A stretch of DNA of 64,000 nt from a bacterium (GTDB lineage: Bacteria; UBA4055): NCBI GenBank assembly GCA_029559475.1, contig JAKQBN010000030.1, positions 1-64,000 on the forward strand, in the 5' to 3' direction. Position 1 is the first letter of the stretch, and the number at the start of each line of letters is the position of its first letter. A model generated the notes under the pieces. It had not been told where the DNA came from, did not search any database, and saw nothing but the letters and a program-made list of their open reading frames with translations. Made by a program: the position numbers and the translations under genes. Shown here one piece after another: positions 1-9,772 of the stretch.

Positions 1-2552
1 TCTTTAAGCTCAACGGAGTAAAAGTTATAATTATAGTTTATGTAATCTTCCTGAAGTGTTCCATAGTCAGAATTAAGATTGAATCCCTTAATAAAATCCG
101 TCTGATGTCTCGAGTAATGGAGTTTCGCATGTCTTCCGTAAGTGGGATTAATGTAATAATTATAATCGAATCTTGATTTATCTATCATTACGTTGAAATT
201 AAAACTTCTTTCCTTAAAATATGTGTACTGCAGGATGTAATTGCCGTAATCTCCCTTTGCGTCATTCCTGAGATATGCGAAATATCCGTCGAAACTGAAA
301 TCTCCCGCATAAGCTGTTATAAGTTTAGGCATGAACGTCATAGGTATTTTGATCCCGAAATCGAATTCCTTCAGGTTGTAAGTGAAATCTATGTCGTTCT
401 TCTGATATATAGGATGATCCACGCCGAGGCTGTCTTCGTACGAATCCACGATAATGCTCTCTTCGATAAATGAATTATCATCATGCTTTTCGACATTGAT
501 ACCCATACCGTAAAGAGTAGGAAGCAGGAATTTGTACTCGGCAATTGCGAAAAGATCATAGTCCTTATTGAAAGCTATTCCGAAACCGCCGAAAAGAGAT
601 ATTTTCTCCAGAAAATCATTCATCATGAAATACATACCCGGCTTGAATCTGCCGTCATCGAAGGCTATTCTCGGCATGAGAAGGATATGCTCGAAATCGT
701 TATTGTAATTAACGGATTTTTTAAGTCTGTCCGGTTCTGGTATGAAATTATAGGCCGAAGATCTGATCCTGTAATCGCTATATTCCATCGATCCGGCTAA
801 GATCTCCGGATCATTATTTACTGAGTAAACATTTTTTCTTATGCCGTTATAGTTGATATAAGCTATTGTGCTGTCCGAAGGTTCCGGACTAAAAGCTCCT
901 CCCCTCACATTAGTGACCGGAATTATCTCTCCAGATGTCAGATCCTTTTTGTAAATATTATATATTCCTGTTCTGTCACTGGAAAAAAAGATGTATCTGT
1001 TATCTTTTGAGAAAACAGGATCCTTATTGTCGAATTCGTCGCTGATAACTTCTATTTCATTTCCGAGAATATCCACGAGCACGATATCGCGTCCGTACGA
1101 AGTCATTGACTTATCGGCAAGTATCTTTGAACCGTCCTTATTCCACGAAGGCATGTAGAACTGTGACCCGTCAGAATATTTTGTAATTATGCGCGAACTG
1201 TCTTTTTCAATATCGTAGATATAAAGATTCCTCGTACCATCAAATGAAGCGACGTAAGCTATCTTTTTCCCGTCAGGCGATACTGCGGGATTGGCTGCTC
1301 TCAGGCCTTTAGTCAGCTTTTTTTCTTTCTTTTTCTCAAGGTCGTAATAAAAAATATCCATATACTGATTGCCGTATATGCTGTATGAATCTAGCCTTGA
1401 AAAATAGATAGTCTTGCTGTCAGGCGCCCATGAATAAGATGAGAAAAGAACAGCCGGAGCTATCATTTTAATTGAATCCGTCTTCAGGTCTTTCAGGTAC
1501 AGGTTCCTTCTGTAATAAGTAGCCTCGCCGTTATCTTTGGTCGAAAGGAAAGCCAGATATTTTCCGTCGGGAGAATATTTAGGGTGAGAATTCACCATAG
1601 CCGAATCCGAAATATCTTTTCCTTCAGTAATGTTTTCAATTATCTTTGAGATCATTCCCGCATATCTGTTTTTTGTATCCTGTATGAATTCCGCATAAAG
1701 ATCTTCAGCTTCTTTTCCGGTCGATCGTTTTATGGCCTGTTCGAAGGTGAATGACGAGATCCTGCTCATTTCCTTAGTCACATCATACAGCTTCTCTTTT
1801 CCGTAATTCTTTACAATGTACTGGACAAAAGCGAATCCGGTATTATATATAGTTTCCGCTTCATGCGATGATTTATTCGTAAAATCGAGAAGCTGTTCGT
1901 ATCTGAGTTCCTGGCCCGAAAGTATTCTTTCCCTTAAAAGCATATCCCTGCTCGAGTCCCAGAAATCATAATAGAGCGTATCTATCGCCTGGCTTTGAGC
2001 GATTCCTTCGGCGAACCACGGAGGTATTATATTAAAAGGCACGTTTGATGAAGTCAGTACGTTCGGGAATCCGGTTAGAACGTCCTCTCTCTTTTCGCTT
2101 TCATAGCCCGTCCACTGAATATAAAGACCGGGTATAAGCTGAGATGTTTTTCTGGAAACCTGAAGGTGGACCATGTGAGTGAATTCATGCGCGAATACGT
2201 TAGCATACCAGAAATGAACGCCCCTCAGTTCAAGATCCATTGAGGGAGCCCAGAGGACCATTTTATCTGTATAATAATATGCTCCGCCGTTCGCCGTGTC
2301 GTCAAAATCGGCTACCACAACGTGCAGTTTTTTTGGAGGTTCGAAATTGTACAGCTCAGTTACCGGTTTATAAATTCTCTCACCCGCATCGGCGAACCTT
2401 AAAGTACTTTTTTCAGTTCCGTTATGATAGTGAAAAATAAAATGTTCAGTTTCGTATGTCTTCCATTTAAGCTCGGGATGATTGTAATCACCCAGCATCT
2501 GACAGAAGATCATAGCAGGAATCATCAATATTAGCGGATAAGATCTATTCAT
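1..2552 (-). CDS. Partial outer-membrane protein: peptidase-MA-like domain, PD40 propeller, beta-barrel
   Basis: The reading frame stays open from an ATG at 2552 to the left edge, so the C-terminus (product residue about 850 onward) is missing. A hydrophobic signal peptide (about residues 1-17) is followed by a gluzincin-like domain with a zinc motif HEFTH at residues 122-126 and a downstream WFAEG motif, the arrangement seen in M1/peptidase-MA proteins. Next come repeated PDGK/PDSK-type blades (for example YSPDGKYLAFLS and VSPDGKKIAYVA) typical of TolB/PD40 propellers. The last part, rich in alternating aromatic residues, looks like an outer-membrane barrel. The start codon shares one base with the stop of the upstream M6-like gene, so the two are probably cotranslated. 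Whether it cleaves anything is unknown; the zinc motif looks intact. Confidence 0.8.
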   Translation of the reverse strand, partial: MNRSYPLILMIPAMIFCQMLGDYNHPELKWKTYETEHFIFHYHNGTEKSTLRFADAGERIYKPVTELYNFEPPKKLHVVVADFDDTANGGAYYYTDKMVLWAPSMDLELRGVHFWYANVFAHEFTHMVHLQVSRKTSQLIPGLYIQWTGYESEKREDVLTGFPNVLTSSNVPFNIIPPWFAEGIAQSQAIDTLYYDFWDSSRDMLLRERILSGQELRYEQLLDFTNKSSHEAETIYNTGFAFVQYIVKNYGKEKLYDVTKEMSRISSFTFEQAIKRSTGKEAEDLYAEFIQDTKNRYAGMISKIIENITEGKDISDSAMVNSHPKYSPDGKYLAFLSTKDNGEATYYRRNLYLKDLKTDSIKMIAPAVLFSSYSWAPDSKTIYFSRLDSYSIYGNQYMDIFYYDLEKKKEKKLTKGLRAANPAVSPDGKKIAYVASFDGTRNLYIYDIEKDSSRIITKYSDGSQFYMPSWNKDGSKILADKSMTSYGRDIVLVDILGNEIEVISDEFDNKDPVFSKDNRYIFFSSDRTGIYNIYKKDLTSGEIIPVTNVRGGAFSPEPSDSTIAYINYNGIRKNVYSVNNDPEILAGSMEYSDYRIRSSAYNFIPEPDRLKKSVNYNNDFEHILLMPRIAFDDGRFKPGMYFMMNDFLEKISLFGGFGIAFNKDYDLFAIAEYKFLLPTLYGMGINVEKHDDNSFIEESIIVDSYEDSLGVDHPIYQKNDIDFTYNLKEFDFGIKIPMTFMPKLITAYAGDFSFDGYFAYLRNDAKGDYGNYILQYTYFKERSFNFNVMIDKSRFDYNYYINPTYGRHAKLHYSRHQTDFIKGFNLNSDYGTLQEDYINYNYNFYSVELK

Positions 2553-5419
2553 TATTTTATAACCGCCACTTTTACTTTTCCGGTTTTATTTTTTGAACCC
2601 GAGCTGAATTTAAGTATCGCATTATAAACACCGGATGGAACATCCGAGATATCCCATTCTATCTCCGCATAATCTCCGGATGAGTTTATCTCGCTGCTAA
2701 TACTTTCTACTTTATTACCGTTAATATCATAAATGTCTATCTCCACAATGCACGGGAAATTATTGAAGAACCTGAAATTCGTAGTTCCTCCGCGCACAGG
2801 ATTCGGCCAGTTGTAAACACTTCCTGATAAGACCGTTGTTGGAGGCGTCCAGTTTTCAGGATTATCTTTCAGCTCAACAACACCGTTTAACAAATTGTTA
2901 TAATCCCATAACCCGCCTGTCCCTATCTTGTGATATGTCAGAACGCCTTTTCCGCTGTGATTATACAAATATACTGAATCGTCGATCTTTAAAAGACCCG
3001 AATTATTCCCCCATCCGTTCATCGTTCTGACATTTGCATTATAGTAATCTCCGCCCGATGAAATCACCGTGTAATTTGACGAAGAATCAATTACAGCTAT
3101 ATATTCTTCAAAAATATAAGCTTTTGAGATATATCCGAGATCTGTGCTTACCGGAAATCCGTTCTCAAATACACCATTTTCATTCTTTAAATAAATTTCA
3201 TTTCCTGAAGCTGAGATTATCTCGATCTTTCTGTCAGAATCGATATCGCACCACCCTAAATTCACAGCTTTCTGATTCTTACTGAATGCAAATAAAGCCT
3301 GTTCTTTTTGAGTATTGCTTTCATCGGTTAATATAATGCTGTGATATAATGAGTCTTCAGATAAAGGTTTTACATTAATCAAAACAGGCGAGAATCCCGT
3401 GTCTACAGAAAAAACAGAGTCTTCATCGAATCCTGTAATAAAAATAGGCTGTGAATCAGGATCTGACAGAACGGAGAGTTTTTCTGCGTTTTTGAATCTG
3501 CCGCTTATCAGATCGAATGCTGAAGATTCATTTAAAGAATATATCCCGCTTTCTGTCGGAATAATTCTGCCGACCGGCTGCGATATAATTCTGCCGGGTG
3601 CAGGAACGATTTGCGAAGTTCCTGATATTATTTCCGTGATCATTATTCTTAACGAATCTTTTGAGACCGTTATAATTCCTTCTCCGATTTGCAACGGTAG
3701 AATGTTAATCGAAACAGAATCACCGTAATTTCCCGTGAACAGCAGAGAATCCTTATCGAAAATTTTATAATTTCCATTCTGACCGGCAAAGAAATGTCTT
3801 ATGCTTCCCGTTGCAAAAGGAGGTAAGCCTTCATTCTGATAAGCCGGCAGATAAACACTTCTTCCAAGTCCCGGATCAAGTAAACGGTAATTTTCCTGTT
3901 CCTCGTACGAACATTTGAAATACATATCTCTGCCTATAAAGGAAAAACCGTGAAGCTTTATCCCTGTCTGAATACCTTCATTCGTATCTGAGCGCGGATA
4001 AGAGACCGAACTGAACTCCACGTTGTCGAGATCCCGGTTCGATTCCTCCAGCCACACTTCATTATCCGAATAGAATGCGTCATATTCCCAGCCCAGTTCG
4101 GTTCCGTAACCGTTGTCTAAAAGCCAGTAGTCCTTTCCGATATCGAACGATCCGTCTGCTTCCTCGATGTAAACGCCTCTGTGGGCGTAGTCATCATTCA
4201 CGAGGTTATTTTCAATATTATATGCGGTCGTTCTTCTTTTGTCTATGTGCCAGACAAGTATCCCTCTAGCAGGTAGACCGAATGAAAAATCGTTATCTTC
4301 AACACTTACAAGAGTTTTAAAATTCAGATCAGATTCAACCTTCTGAAACCCGTTCTCGTTATAATAAAATCTTATCTGTCTGCCGTTTCTGTCGTATCCT
4401 ATCAAAGAATTATTTTCGTTAAGGCTCGGGGTTTTCGCAGTAACGTTCTCAACGAGCAGATATTCGTCAGCGTTGAGGTTTATTTTATATATAGTAGAAT
4501 CGGGAACTGAATTCTTTCTTTCGCCGTCAGGTTCGATCTCTTCAACATCGGACCAGCCTGTAAGTTCTTTTACCCAGGCTGACGCTCCTGCGGGTAAAAG
4601 CCCTGAGAAATTCGCCGACCCCTGATCCATCAGCCCGAACCTTCCGATGCAGCTTTTCCCTGTTTCGGATGAATATAAATTAGGTATTCCCAGCCTGTGG
4701 GCGAACATCAGACATGAGATCCCGTTCATTCCTGCATAATACCATCCGCCGTCATATGTCTGCCATTCGCACTCGGGAAGAATAACGGAGTTACTGATCA
4801 GTGCTCCGTCGTGGGCTGTTACAAGGCTGTCTGAAAGATCTTTTTCCGAAAGATATACTGAAGGTATGTCGAAGGGAGTTTCATCATATCCCGGATTGAA
4901 TTCCTGCCCCGATCCGGCGTGAAATATAACAAAAGTGTTAAAATCTGAAAAATTAATTGACGTGTCGCCTGATATCTGCGACCATGTGTCCCTATAGAAT
5001 TCTTTCAGCATGGAAATAAGCACATCATCACCGTTGTTCGGATTGTAGTACCATATAGGATGAGGCAGAGTCAGCACAGTATCAAGAACTGTTACCGAAG
5101 GTACTGACGTTTTCCCTTTTGACTGTGATTCAAAATAGTTCTTTACGAAAGTAAGCTGATCTTCGAAATACTCTTTATCGTGAGGTACAGCGTCGATCTG
5201 CATCGTATCCGGGTATTCCGAATTGAATTTGCCGTTACCCGTCGTATAGTTCAGTGTATCAGTTTCGAATTCTGCTCTGACCGCCAGAATTTTAATCTCG
5301 TTTATGCTTCCTTTTTCAGCCGATACTGCTAAAGGTCTTATCTGAAGATCCGATCCGGAAAGGTAAACCGCAGAAACAATTAAAAGCGCTGATATGTATT
5401 TGAAACAGTTTTTCTTCAT
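2552..5419 (-). CDS. Secreted M6-like protein with T9SS-type C-terminal domain; catalytic motif lost
   Basis: This is a protein of about 955 residues with an N-terminal signal peptide. Residues about 40-300 follow the layout of M6 (immune inhibitor A-like) metalloproteases: a segment ending in HRLGIPNLY, then GRFGLMDQGS and SAWVKELTGW. In active members the first segment reads HExxH followed by GLPDLY. Here the first His and the Glu are Leu237 and Met238, and only His241 remains, so metal-dependent proteolysis is unlikely. The middle is beta-rich, and the last roughly 90 residues (WPNPVRGG, then DIYDINGNKV, then a final valine-rich strand) resemble a type A type IX sorting domain. An in-frame TTG one codon upstream is a less likely start than this ATG. 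It lies just downstream of the PorV-like gene, which fits type IX export. Confidence 0.75.
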   Translation of the reverse strand: MKKNCFKYISALLIVSAVYLSGSDLQIRPLAVSAEKGSINEIKILAVRAEFETDTLNYTTGNGKFNSEYPDTMQIDAVPHDKEYFEDQLTFVKNYFESQSKGKTSVPSVTVLDTVLTLPHPIWYYNPNNGDDVLISMLKEFYRDTWSQISGDTSINFSDFNTFVIFHAGSGQEFNPGYDETPFDIPSVYLSEKDLSDSLVTAHDGALISNSVILPECEWQTYDGGWYYAGMNGISCLMFAHRLGIPNLYSSETGKSCIGRFGLMDQGSANFSGLLPAGASAWVKELTGWSDVEEIEPDGERKNSVPDSTIYKINLNADEYLLVENVTAKTPSLNENNSLIGYDRNGRQIRFYYNENGFQKVESDLNFKTLVSVEDNDFSFGLPARGILVWHIDKRRTTAYNIENNLVNDDYAHRGVYIEEADGSFDIGKDYWLLDNGYGTELGWEYDAFYSDNEVWLEESNRDLDNVEFSSVSYPRSDTNEGIQTGIKLHGFSFIGRDMYFKCSYEEQENYRLLDPGLGRSVYLPAYQNEGLPPFATGSIRHFFAGQNGNYKIFDKDSLLFTGNYGDSVSINILPLQIGEGIITVSKDSLRIMITEIISGTSQIVPAPGRIISQPVGRIIPTESGIYSLNESSAFDLISGRFKNAEKLSVLSDPDSQPIFITGFDEDSVFSVDTGFSPVLINVKPLSEDSLYHSIILTDESNTQKEQALFAFSKNQKAVNLGWCDIDSDRKIEIISASGNEIYLKNENGVFENGFPVSTDLGYISKAYIFEEYIAVIDSSSNYTVISSGGDYYNANVRTMNGWGNNSGLLKIDDSVYLYNHSGKGVLTYHKIGTGGLWDYNNLLNGVVELKDNPENWTPPTTVLSGSVYNWPNPVRGGTTNFRFFNNFPCIVEIDIYDINGNKVESISSEINSSGDYAEIEWDISDVPSGVYNAILKFSSGSKNKTGKVKVAVIK

Positions 5420-5439
5420 CAAGAAGTGTTTATCCTTTT

Positions 5440-6528
5440 TTAGAATCCTACGTTCAGCGAAAATCTCATCGTATCCGTTAGAGGATGACCTTTTCCCGCG
5501 TCAAGATATGAGAAATCGAAAATATATTTATCGTATCTTAAGCTTGTACCGTATGTAGTAGCGCTGATATCTCCCATATCATCGTTCCAGAAACCCATCC
5601 TTAAGGAGATCATTTTATTATACCAATATTCCGCACCCAAACCGTAAACCACATCGTCGATCCCATCGTCGTCAGTCCACGAAGTGAATATCGCTTTCCA
5701 GATCGGGTCCGTATAGTTCCATTCATCTGAAGTATCTATTCCGTCTTCTCCTTCGTCAAGATCTTTCCCTTTTCTTACAAGAAGTTTTGTAAAATCGCTC
5801 GTAAGGACTAATGAATTGATGTCATCGTAGAAAAGATAGTAGGCTACTCCCGCTCTTAAAGTCGTTGGAAGAGGATCGGCCTGTTCGTAATCAATATAAG
5901 ATATCTTCGGACCGAGATTAGTTACACTGACACCTATGTCAAGATCATAATCGGTCTGGTAGAGCATCCCGAGATCCAGAGCCATGCTGTGGCCGGTTCC
6001 CGATCCTTTTTCATTTCCCGCGCCTGAATCAGAAAGATGAGAATAAATGAATTTTGTGCTGAGTCCGACAAATAGGTTGTCTGACAGGTCTGTTCCGTAA
6101 GAAAGAGCCGCTGCCATTTCGTATGTTTTAAATTTACCTTCCGACACACCGGATTCGCTCATTCTTTCCTGCTCGCCCAGATACAGATAAGTTATATGTC
6201 CGCCTACGGTTCCAAGACCTTCTATTTCCTGTTTGTATGCAAGAAAGTCATAATACATGTCGTTAAGATTGAATCCGGGAAGCCAGTTCGCGTGCATGAA
6301 AGAAAGTTCTTTTCCGGTCTGTCTCGCGAGTCCGGCGGGATTCCACCACGATGCCGTTGCGTCATCGGCTATGCCCACAAATGAGTCGCCCATTCCGGTC
6401 GGCCTTGCTCCCGGAGATATCGTAAGAAATGCCACTCCCGCTTCTGACGGCCTCCCATAGGACTGAGATAGCATGATCAGCAGGAATGTAATTGCCGCGG
6501 CGTATTTTGTATTTTGAATAATTCTCAT
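5440..6528 (-). CDS. PorV/PorQ-family outer-membrane protein
   Basis: The protein has 362 residues with a signal peptide and then the signature of this family near the mature N-terminus: FLTISPGARPTGMGD, then ADDATASWWNPAGLA. The rest is a beta-barrel of FadL-like type ending in an aromatic strand (FSLNVGF). Family members include PorV, an outer-membrane part of the type IX secretion system that shuttles substrates, but the family is broad and not every member has that role. The gene is directly upstream of a protein with a type IX-style C-terminal domain, which supports but does not prove a secretion role. A GGAGAA ribosome site sits just before the ATG. Confidence 0.8.
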   Translation of the reverse strand: MRIIQNTKYAAAITFLLIMLSQSYGRPSEAGVAFLTISPGARPTGMGDSFVGIADDATASWWNPAGLARQTGKELSFMHANWLPGFNLNDMYYDFLAYKQEIEGLGTVGGHITYLYLGEQERMSESGVSEGKFKTYEMAAALSYGTDLSDNLFVGLSTKFIYSHLSDSGAGNEKGSGTGHSMALDLGMLYQTDYDLDIGVSVTNLGPKISYIDYEQADPLPTTLRAGVAYYLFYDDINSLVLTSDFTKLLVRKGKDLDEGEDGIDTSDEWNYTDPIWKAIFTSWTDDDGIDDVVYGLGAEYWYNKMISLRMGFWNDDMGDISATTYGTSLRYDKYIFDFSYLDAGKGHPLTDTMRFSLNVGF

Positions 6529-6569
6529 CGTATTCTCCGTTTATTCATTTCAGATTAAGTCTTTTGAAC

Positions 6570-7454
6570 TTAATTAATATCTCTTTGTTCATTTAGTGTG
6601 TAATCTACCGCTCTGAATATGTTTTTTATAAGCGCGGTATGTGTTAAAGGGCTGACTCCTCCCGGAACTGGTGTGATCGCTTTTACAATATCTTTCACAT
6701 TCTCGAAATCCACATCACCGACAAGTACTGGTGATCCGGACTGATCTTTTATCTCGTTCATTCCTACATCTACGATCACCTGATTTGAATTTACATACTC
6801 GGCAGTTATAAAATGAGGCGATCCTATAGCCGCAATAAGAATATCTGCGCTTCTGCAGATCTCCTTAAGCTTTAAGGTTCTCGAATGGCAGAGGGTCACA
6901 GTAGCATCAACCCCTTTCTGAATAAGCATATTAGCCAGCGGTTTTCCCACAATATTCGATCTTCCGATTATCACGACATGCTTTCCCGAGATCTGTATAC
7001 CGGACTTCTCCAGAATATCTTTGCAGGCCTGAGCCGTGTTCGGCGTAAAAGAATCTTCACCAAGTACTGTTTTTCCTGCGTTCAGCGGATTTACTCCGTC
7101 GATATCTTTCAAAGTACTTACAGACGAAAGTACTTTTTTTTCGTCGATCTGTTTCCACATAGGAAGCATTACGATCTGCCCATGAATCTTAGAATCATCA
7201 TTATTCGATTTCACAGCATTTATAATACAGGCAGTATCAGCTGACTCCGGAAACCTTTCAGTATCGGCTTTGATACCAGCCCTGCCGCAGTTTTTTATGA
7301 TCATTGAAGTATAAGTTTCTACGGCGGGATCATCTGTCGCTATAATTATTTTTATCTGCGGTACTATACCTCTAGAGATCAGTTCTTCAGATCTCTTTTT
7401 AAATTCCGCATACTGTTCTTTAGCGATCGGTGCGCCTTTTAAAAGTTCAGCCAA
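6570..7454 (-). CDS. folD: Bifunctional methylene-THF dehydrogenase/cyclohydrolase
   Basis: The 294-residue product has the usual FolD length and motifs. These are a substrate-side segment with the catalytic lysine region near residues 45-60 (VETYTSMIIKNC), the QIVMLPMW variant of the conserved QLPLP loop, DIDGVNPLNAGK, a Rossmann segment HVVIIGRSNIVGKPLANML, and the C-terminal TPVPGGVSPLTHTALIKN. It interconverts methylene-, methenyl- and formyl-tetrahydrofolate in the cytoplasm using NADP. The start is a TTG preceded by GGAG seven bases upstream, and no better ATG is available at the N-terminus. It sits 16 bp downstream of a cyclophilin gene and is probably in the same transcript. Confidence 0.93.
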   Translation of the reverse strand: MAELLKGAPIAKEQYAEFKKRSEELISRGIVPQIKIIIATDDPAVETYTSMIIKNCGRAGIKADTERFPESADTACIINAVKSNNDDSKIHGQIVMLPMWKQIDEKKVLSSVSTLKDIDGVNPLNAGKTVLGEDSFTPNTAQACKDILEKSGIQISGKHVVIIGRSNIVGKPLANMLIQKGVDATVTLCHSRTLKLKEICRSADILIAAIGSPHFITAEYVNSNQVIVDVGMNEIKDQSGSPVLVGDVDFENVKDIVKAITPVPGGVSPLTHTALIKNIFRAVDYTLNEQRDIN

Positions 7455-7470
7455 TCTTTGCTCCGGAAAG

Positions 7471-8004
7471 TTATTTTATTATTTCCACTGAATTTATTAC
7501 TATTTTTTCGAGCGGTTTGTCCACGGGATTTCTCGGAGCGTTCTCGATCGCATGAGCAACATCCATTCCTTCTGCCACCTTTCCAAAGACTGTATGCTTT
7601 CCGTTCAGCCAGTCACATCCGGATTTTCTTGTTACTATAAAAAACTGGGAACCGTTAGTACCTGGTCCGGCATTAGCCATAGCTATTACCCCGTATTCCA
7701 CCTTCGCTTTCAATTTCCCTTCAGTATCAAAACATTCATCTTCGAAATCGTAACCGGGTCCACCTGTGCCGTTGCCTAAAGGACATCCGGCCTGGATCAT
7801 AAAATCGTTTATAACTCTGTGAAATATCACTCCGTTGTAAAAAGGCTTCTGTACAAGCTTGTCTGTTTTCGGATCTGTCCATTCTTTTTCACCTGATGCG
7901 AGACCGATAAAATTATCAACTGTTTCAGGAGCTATATCCGGCCATAATTCAAGCTTTATGTCGCCTTTATTCGTTTTTAGAACGGCATTTATTGTTTTCG
8001 GCAT
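7471..8004 (-). CDS. Cytoplasmic cyclophilin-type peptidyl-prolyl isomerase
   Basis: The product is a compact 177-residue cyclophilin without a signal peptide. Visible family motifs are FHRVINDFMIQAGCP (with the catalytic Arg), the GSQFFI segment and [11 protein letters not shown] near the C-terminus. It catalyses cis-trans isomerisation of peptidyl-proline bonds and is expected in the cytoplasm. It is the second of three isomerase genes in a row and is closely similar to the neighbouring lipoprotein version, which suggests local duplication followed by relocation of one copy to the envelope. Confidence 0.93.
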   Translation of the reverse strand: MPKTINAVLKTNKGDIKLELWPDIAPETVDNFIGLASGEKEWTDPKTDKLVQKPFYNGVIFHRVINDFMIQAGCPLGNGTGGPGYDFEDECFDTEGKLKAKVEYGVIAMANAGPGTNGSQFFIVTRKSGCDWLNGKHTVFGKVAEGMDVAHAIENAPRNPVDKPLEKIVINSVEIIK

Positions 8005-8024
8005 TTATTATCCTCATTAAAATT

Positions 8025-8909
8025 TTATTTAGGCTGTTCAACTCTTACTTTGATCATCTTTATGTCAGCAACCGGTTTATCCTGCGCGCCTTTCTCTACA
8101 TCTTCGATCTTGTGAGCAACATCTATTCCTTCGATCACCTTACCGAAAACCGTATGTTTTCCGTTAAGCCATGCGCAGCCTTCTTTTTTCGTAACGATGA
8201 AGAACTGCGAACCGTTCGTATTCGGTCCTGAATTTGCCATACATATAGTTGCGTAATCCACCGGTGCTATGAGTTTTCCAGGTTTAGTCACTTTTCCAGT
8301 AAACCCGGTTTTCTGAACATAGAATTCAACCGGATGTTTCATTATCGCGTTCCCGTTCTGGTTTTTTATACATTCATCAGCTATGGCAAGCACTTCGCTG
8401 TCAACTTTTGCGGGATCGCCGTTATTTTTCTGCAAATACGGCATTATAACATTCTGGAAAACCAGAAAAGCGGTATCGTTGTCTTTTATTTCTCCCTTTA
8501 CTTCTTCTCCGGGCTCGTTCGTCTCATCTTCGAACTTGTAACCCGGGTCGCCGTTCCCCTGCCCGAATGGACATCCACCCTGGATCATAAAATCCTTTAT
8601 TACCCTGTGGAATATAAGTCCGTCATAGAACGGTTTTGTTACTTTTGTACCTGTTTTTGAATCTGTCCATTCTTTTGTTCCGTTAGCAAGCCCGATAAAA
8701 TTATCGACTGTTTTCGGAGCTTTGTCGGGCCATAACTCTATCTTTATGGTTCCAAGTGTAGTTTCAATCGTTGCTACCGGATAATTCGGTTTTTCTGCAG
8801 TTCTTACTTCTGGTTTCTTGTCTTGTACCGTTTTAACTTCTGTTTCCACTTTCTGTGCGCATGAAAACAGAAAAAGCGTCATGATGCCGATAATGAATAA
8901 TTTTTTCAT
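8025..8909 (-). CDS. Cyclophilin-type peptidyl-prolyl isomerase lipoprotein
   Basis: The 294-residue product begins with a lipoprotein signal (hydrophobic stretch ending FLFSCAQ, lipid-attached Cys at residue 17), so it is expected in the periplasm anchored to a membrane. The cyclophilin motifs [30 protein letters not shown] and [14 protein letters not shown] are intact. Compared with the adjacent 177-residue paralogue it carries an extra block of about 70 residues inside the domain (after the [10 protein letters not shown] motif, ending before ATICMANSG), mostly helical and charged. Such insertions occur in some periplasmic cyclophilins; its role here is unknown. Confidence 0.92.
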   Translation of the reverse strand: MKKLFIIGIMTLFLFSCAQKVETEVKTVQDKKPEVRTAEKPNYPVATIETTLGTIKIELWPDKAPKTVDNFIGLANGTKEWTDSKTGTKVTKPFYDGLIFHRVIKDFMIQGGCPFGQGNGDPGYKFEDETNEPGEEVKGEIKDNDTAFLVFQNVIMPYLQKNNGDPAKVDSEVLAIADECIKNQNGNAIMKHPVEFYVQKTGFTGKVTKPGKLIAPVDYATICMANSGPNTNGSQFFIVTKKEGCAWLNGKHTVFGKVIEGIDVAHKIEDVEKGAQDKPVADIKMIKVRVEQPK

Positions 8910-8926
8910 CGTATTTTCCTATTTTT

Positions 8927-9598
8927 TTATTTTATAATTTCAAGAAGTTCCACTTCGTAGATAAGAACCGAGTTGGGCTTTATAATTCCCCTTTCTGTCG
9001 GTCCGTAACCAAGATTAGGCGGTACAAAGAATTTGAACCGGCTGCCGGTTTTCATGAGCTGCATTCCCTCTTCGAATCCTTTAATAGTGCCTTTAAGCTG
9101 AAAAACCGCAGGATTTCCGGTTTTGAACGTATTTTCAAATTCCTCGCCAGTTACCAGTGCCCCTGTATAATTGATCTTAATTTTATCCTCAAGAGTCGGT
9201 TTCGGTCCGTCGCCTTCTTCAAGAATTATATACTGCAGACCGCTTCTTGTAACTCTCACACCCTGGTTCTTTCTGTTTTCAGCCATAAAATTCTTTGCAG
9301 CTTCAATCTCATTCTGACTATTTTTTCTCACTACGTCCATCTCTATTTCTGTAAGCAACAGGGGTCTTTTCTTCACATGATCAATAAAACCCTGAATGTA
9401 AGCATCGGAATTAAATCCCTCACCGATTTTTTCGAAGCTTTTCGCCATATCTATACCGTAAACATAGCTCTCTTTCTGAGCTTTTGTTTTCAGATCATCT
9501 TTTGTCAGTTGAGTTATTTCATTGTCATTTGATTTACTGCATCCTGCTAAAATGACCGCAGCTAATATAATCACTGCGTAAAACTTAATTTCTTTCAT
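8927..9598 (-). CDS. FKBP-type peptidyl-prolyl isomerase lipoprotein
   Basis: The product has 223 residues with a lipobox (ILAGCSKS, Cys20). The N-terminal 100 residues resemble the helical FKBP_N dimerisation part of Mip/FkpA proteins (SYVYGIDMAKSF). The C-terminal FKBP domain carries VTRSGLQYIILEEGDGP, the INYTGAL strand, FEEGMQLMKTGSRFKFFVPP and NLGYGP. It is expected to assist folding of envelope proteins. It is the first gene of a leftward group FKBP, cyclophilin, cyclophilin, folD, divergent from lpxC-fabZ across a 174-bp gap that should hold both promoters, although I could not fix them. Confidence 0.93.
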   Translation of the reverse strand: MKEIKFYAVIILAAVILAGCSKSNDNEITQLTKDDLKTKAQKESYVYGIDMAKSFEKIGEGFNSDAYIQGFIDHVKKRPLLLTEIEMDVVRKNSQNEIEAAKNFMAENRKNQGVRVTRSGLQYIILEEGDGPKPTLEDKIKINYTGALVTGEEFENTFKTGNPAVFQLKGTIKGFEEGMQLMKTGSRFKFFVPPNLGYGPTERGIIKPNSVLIYEVELLEIIK

Positions 9599-9772
9599 CT
9601 ATATCTCCTCGTTTTAATTTATACATGAACATTTAACCTTTTTGATCGACCTCAGTTCAAATCAAAGCACAAATATATCGATTATTTATTAACTCTACAA
9701 GTTTTTTATTGATTTTATCTTATAAAAAACGCATTTTTCACTCACGTAACGACAATGCAAACGGAGATAATA

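Noticed and set aside
483-800. Plus-strand open frame of 105 codons
   Set aside because: It lies wholly inside the minus-strand PD40/peptidase-MA gene, whose product has clear motifs through this stretch.
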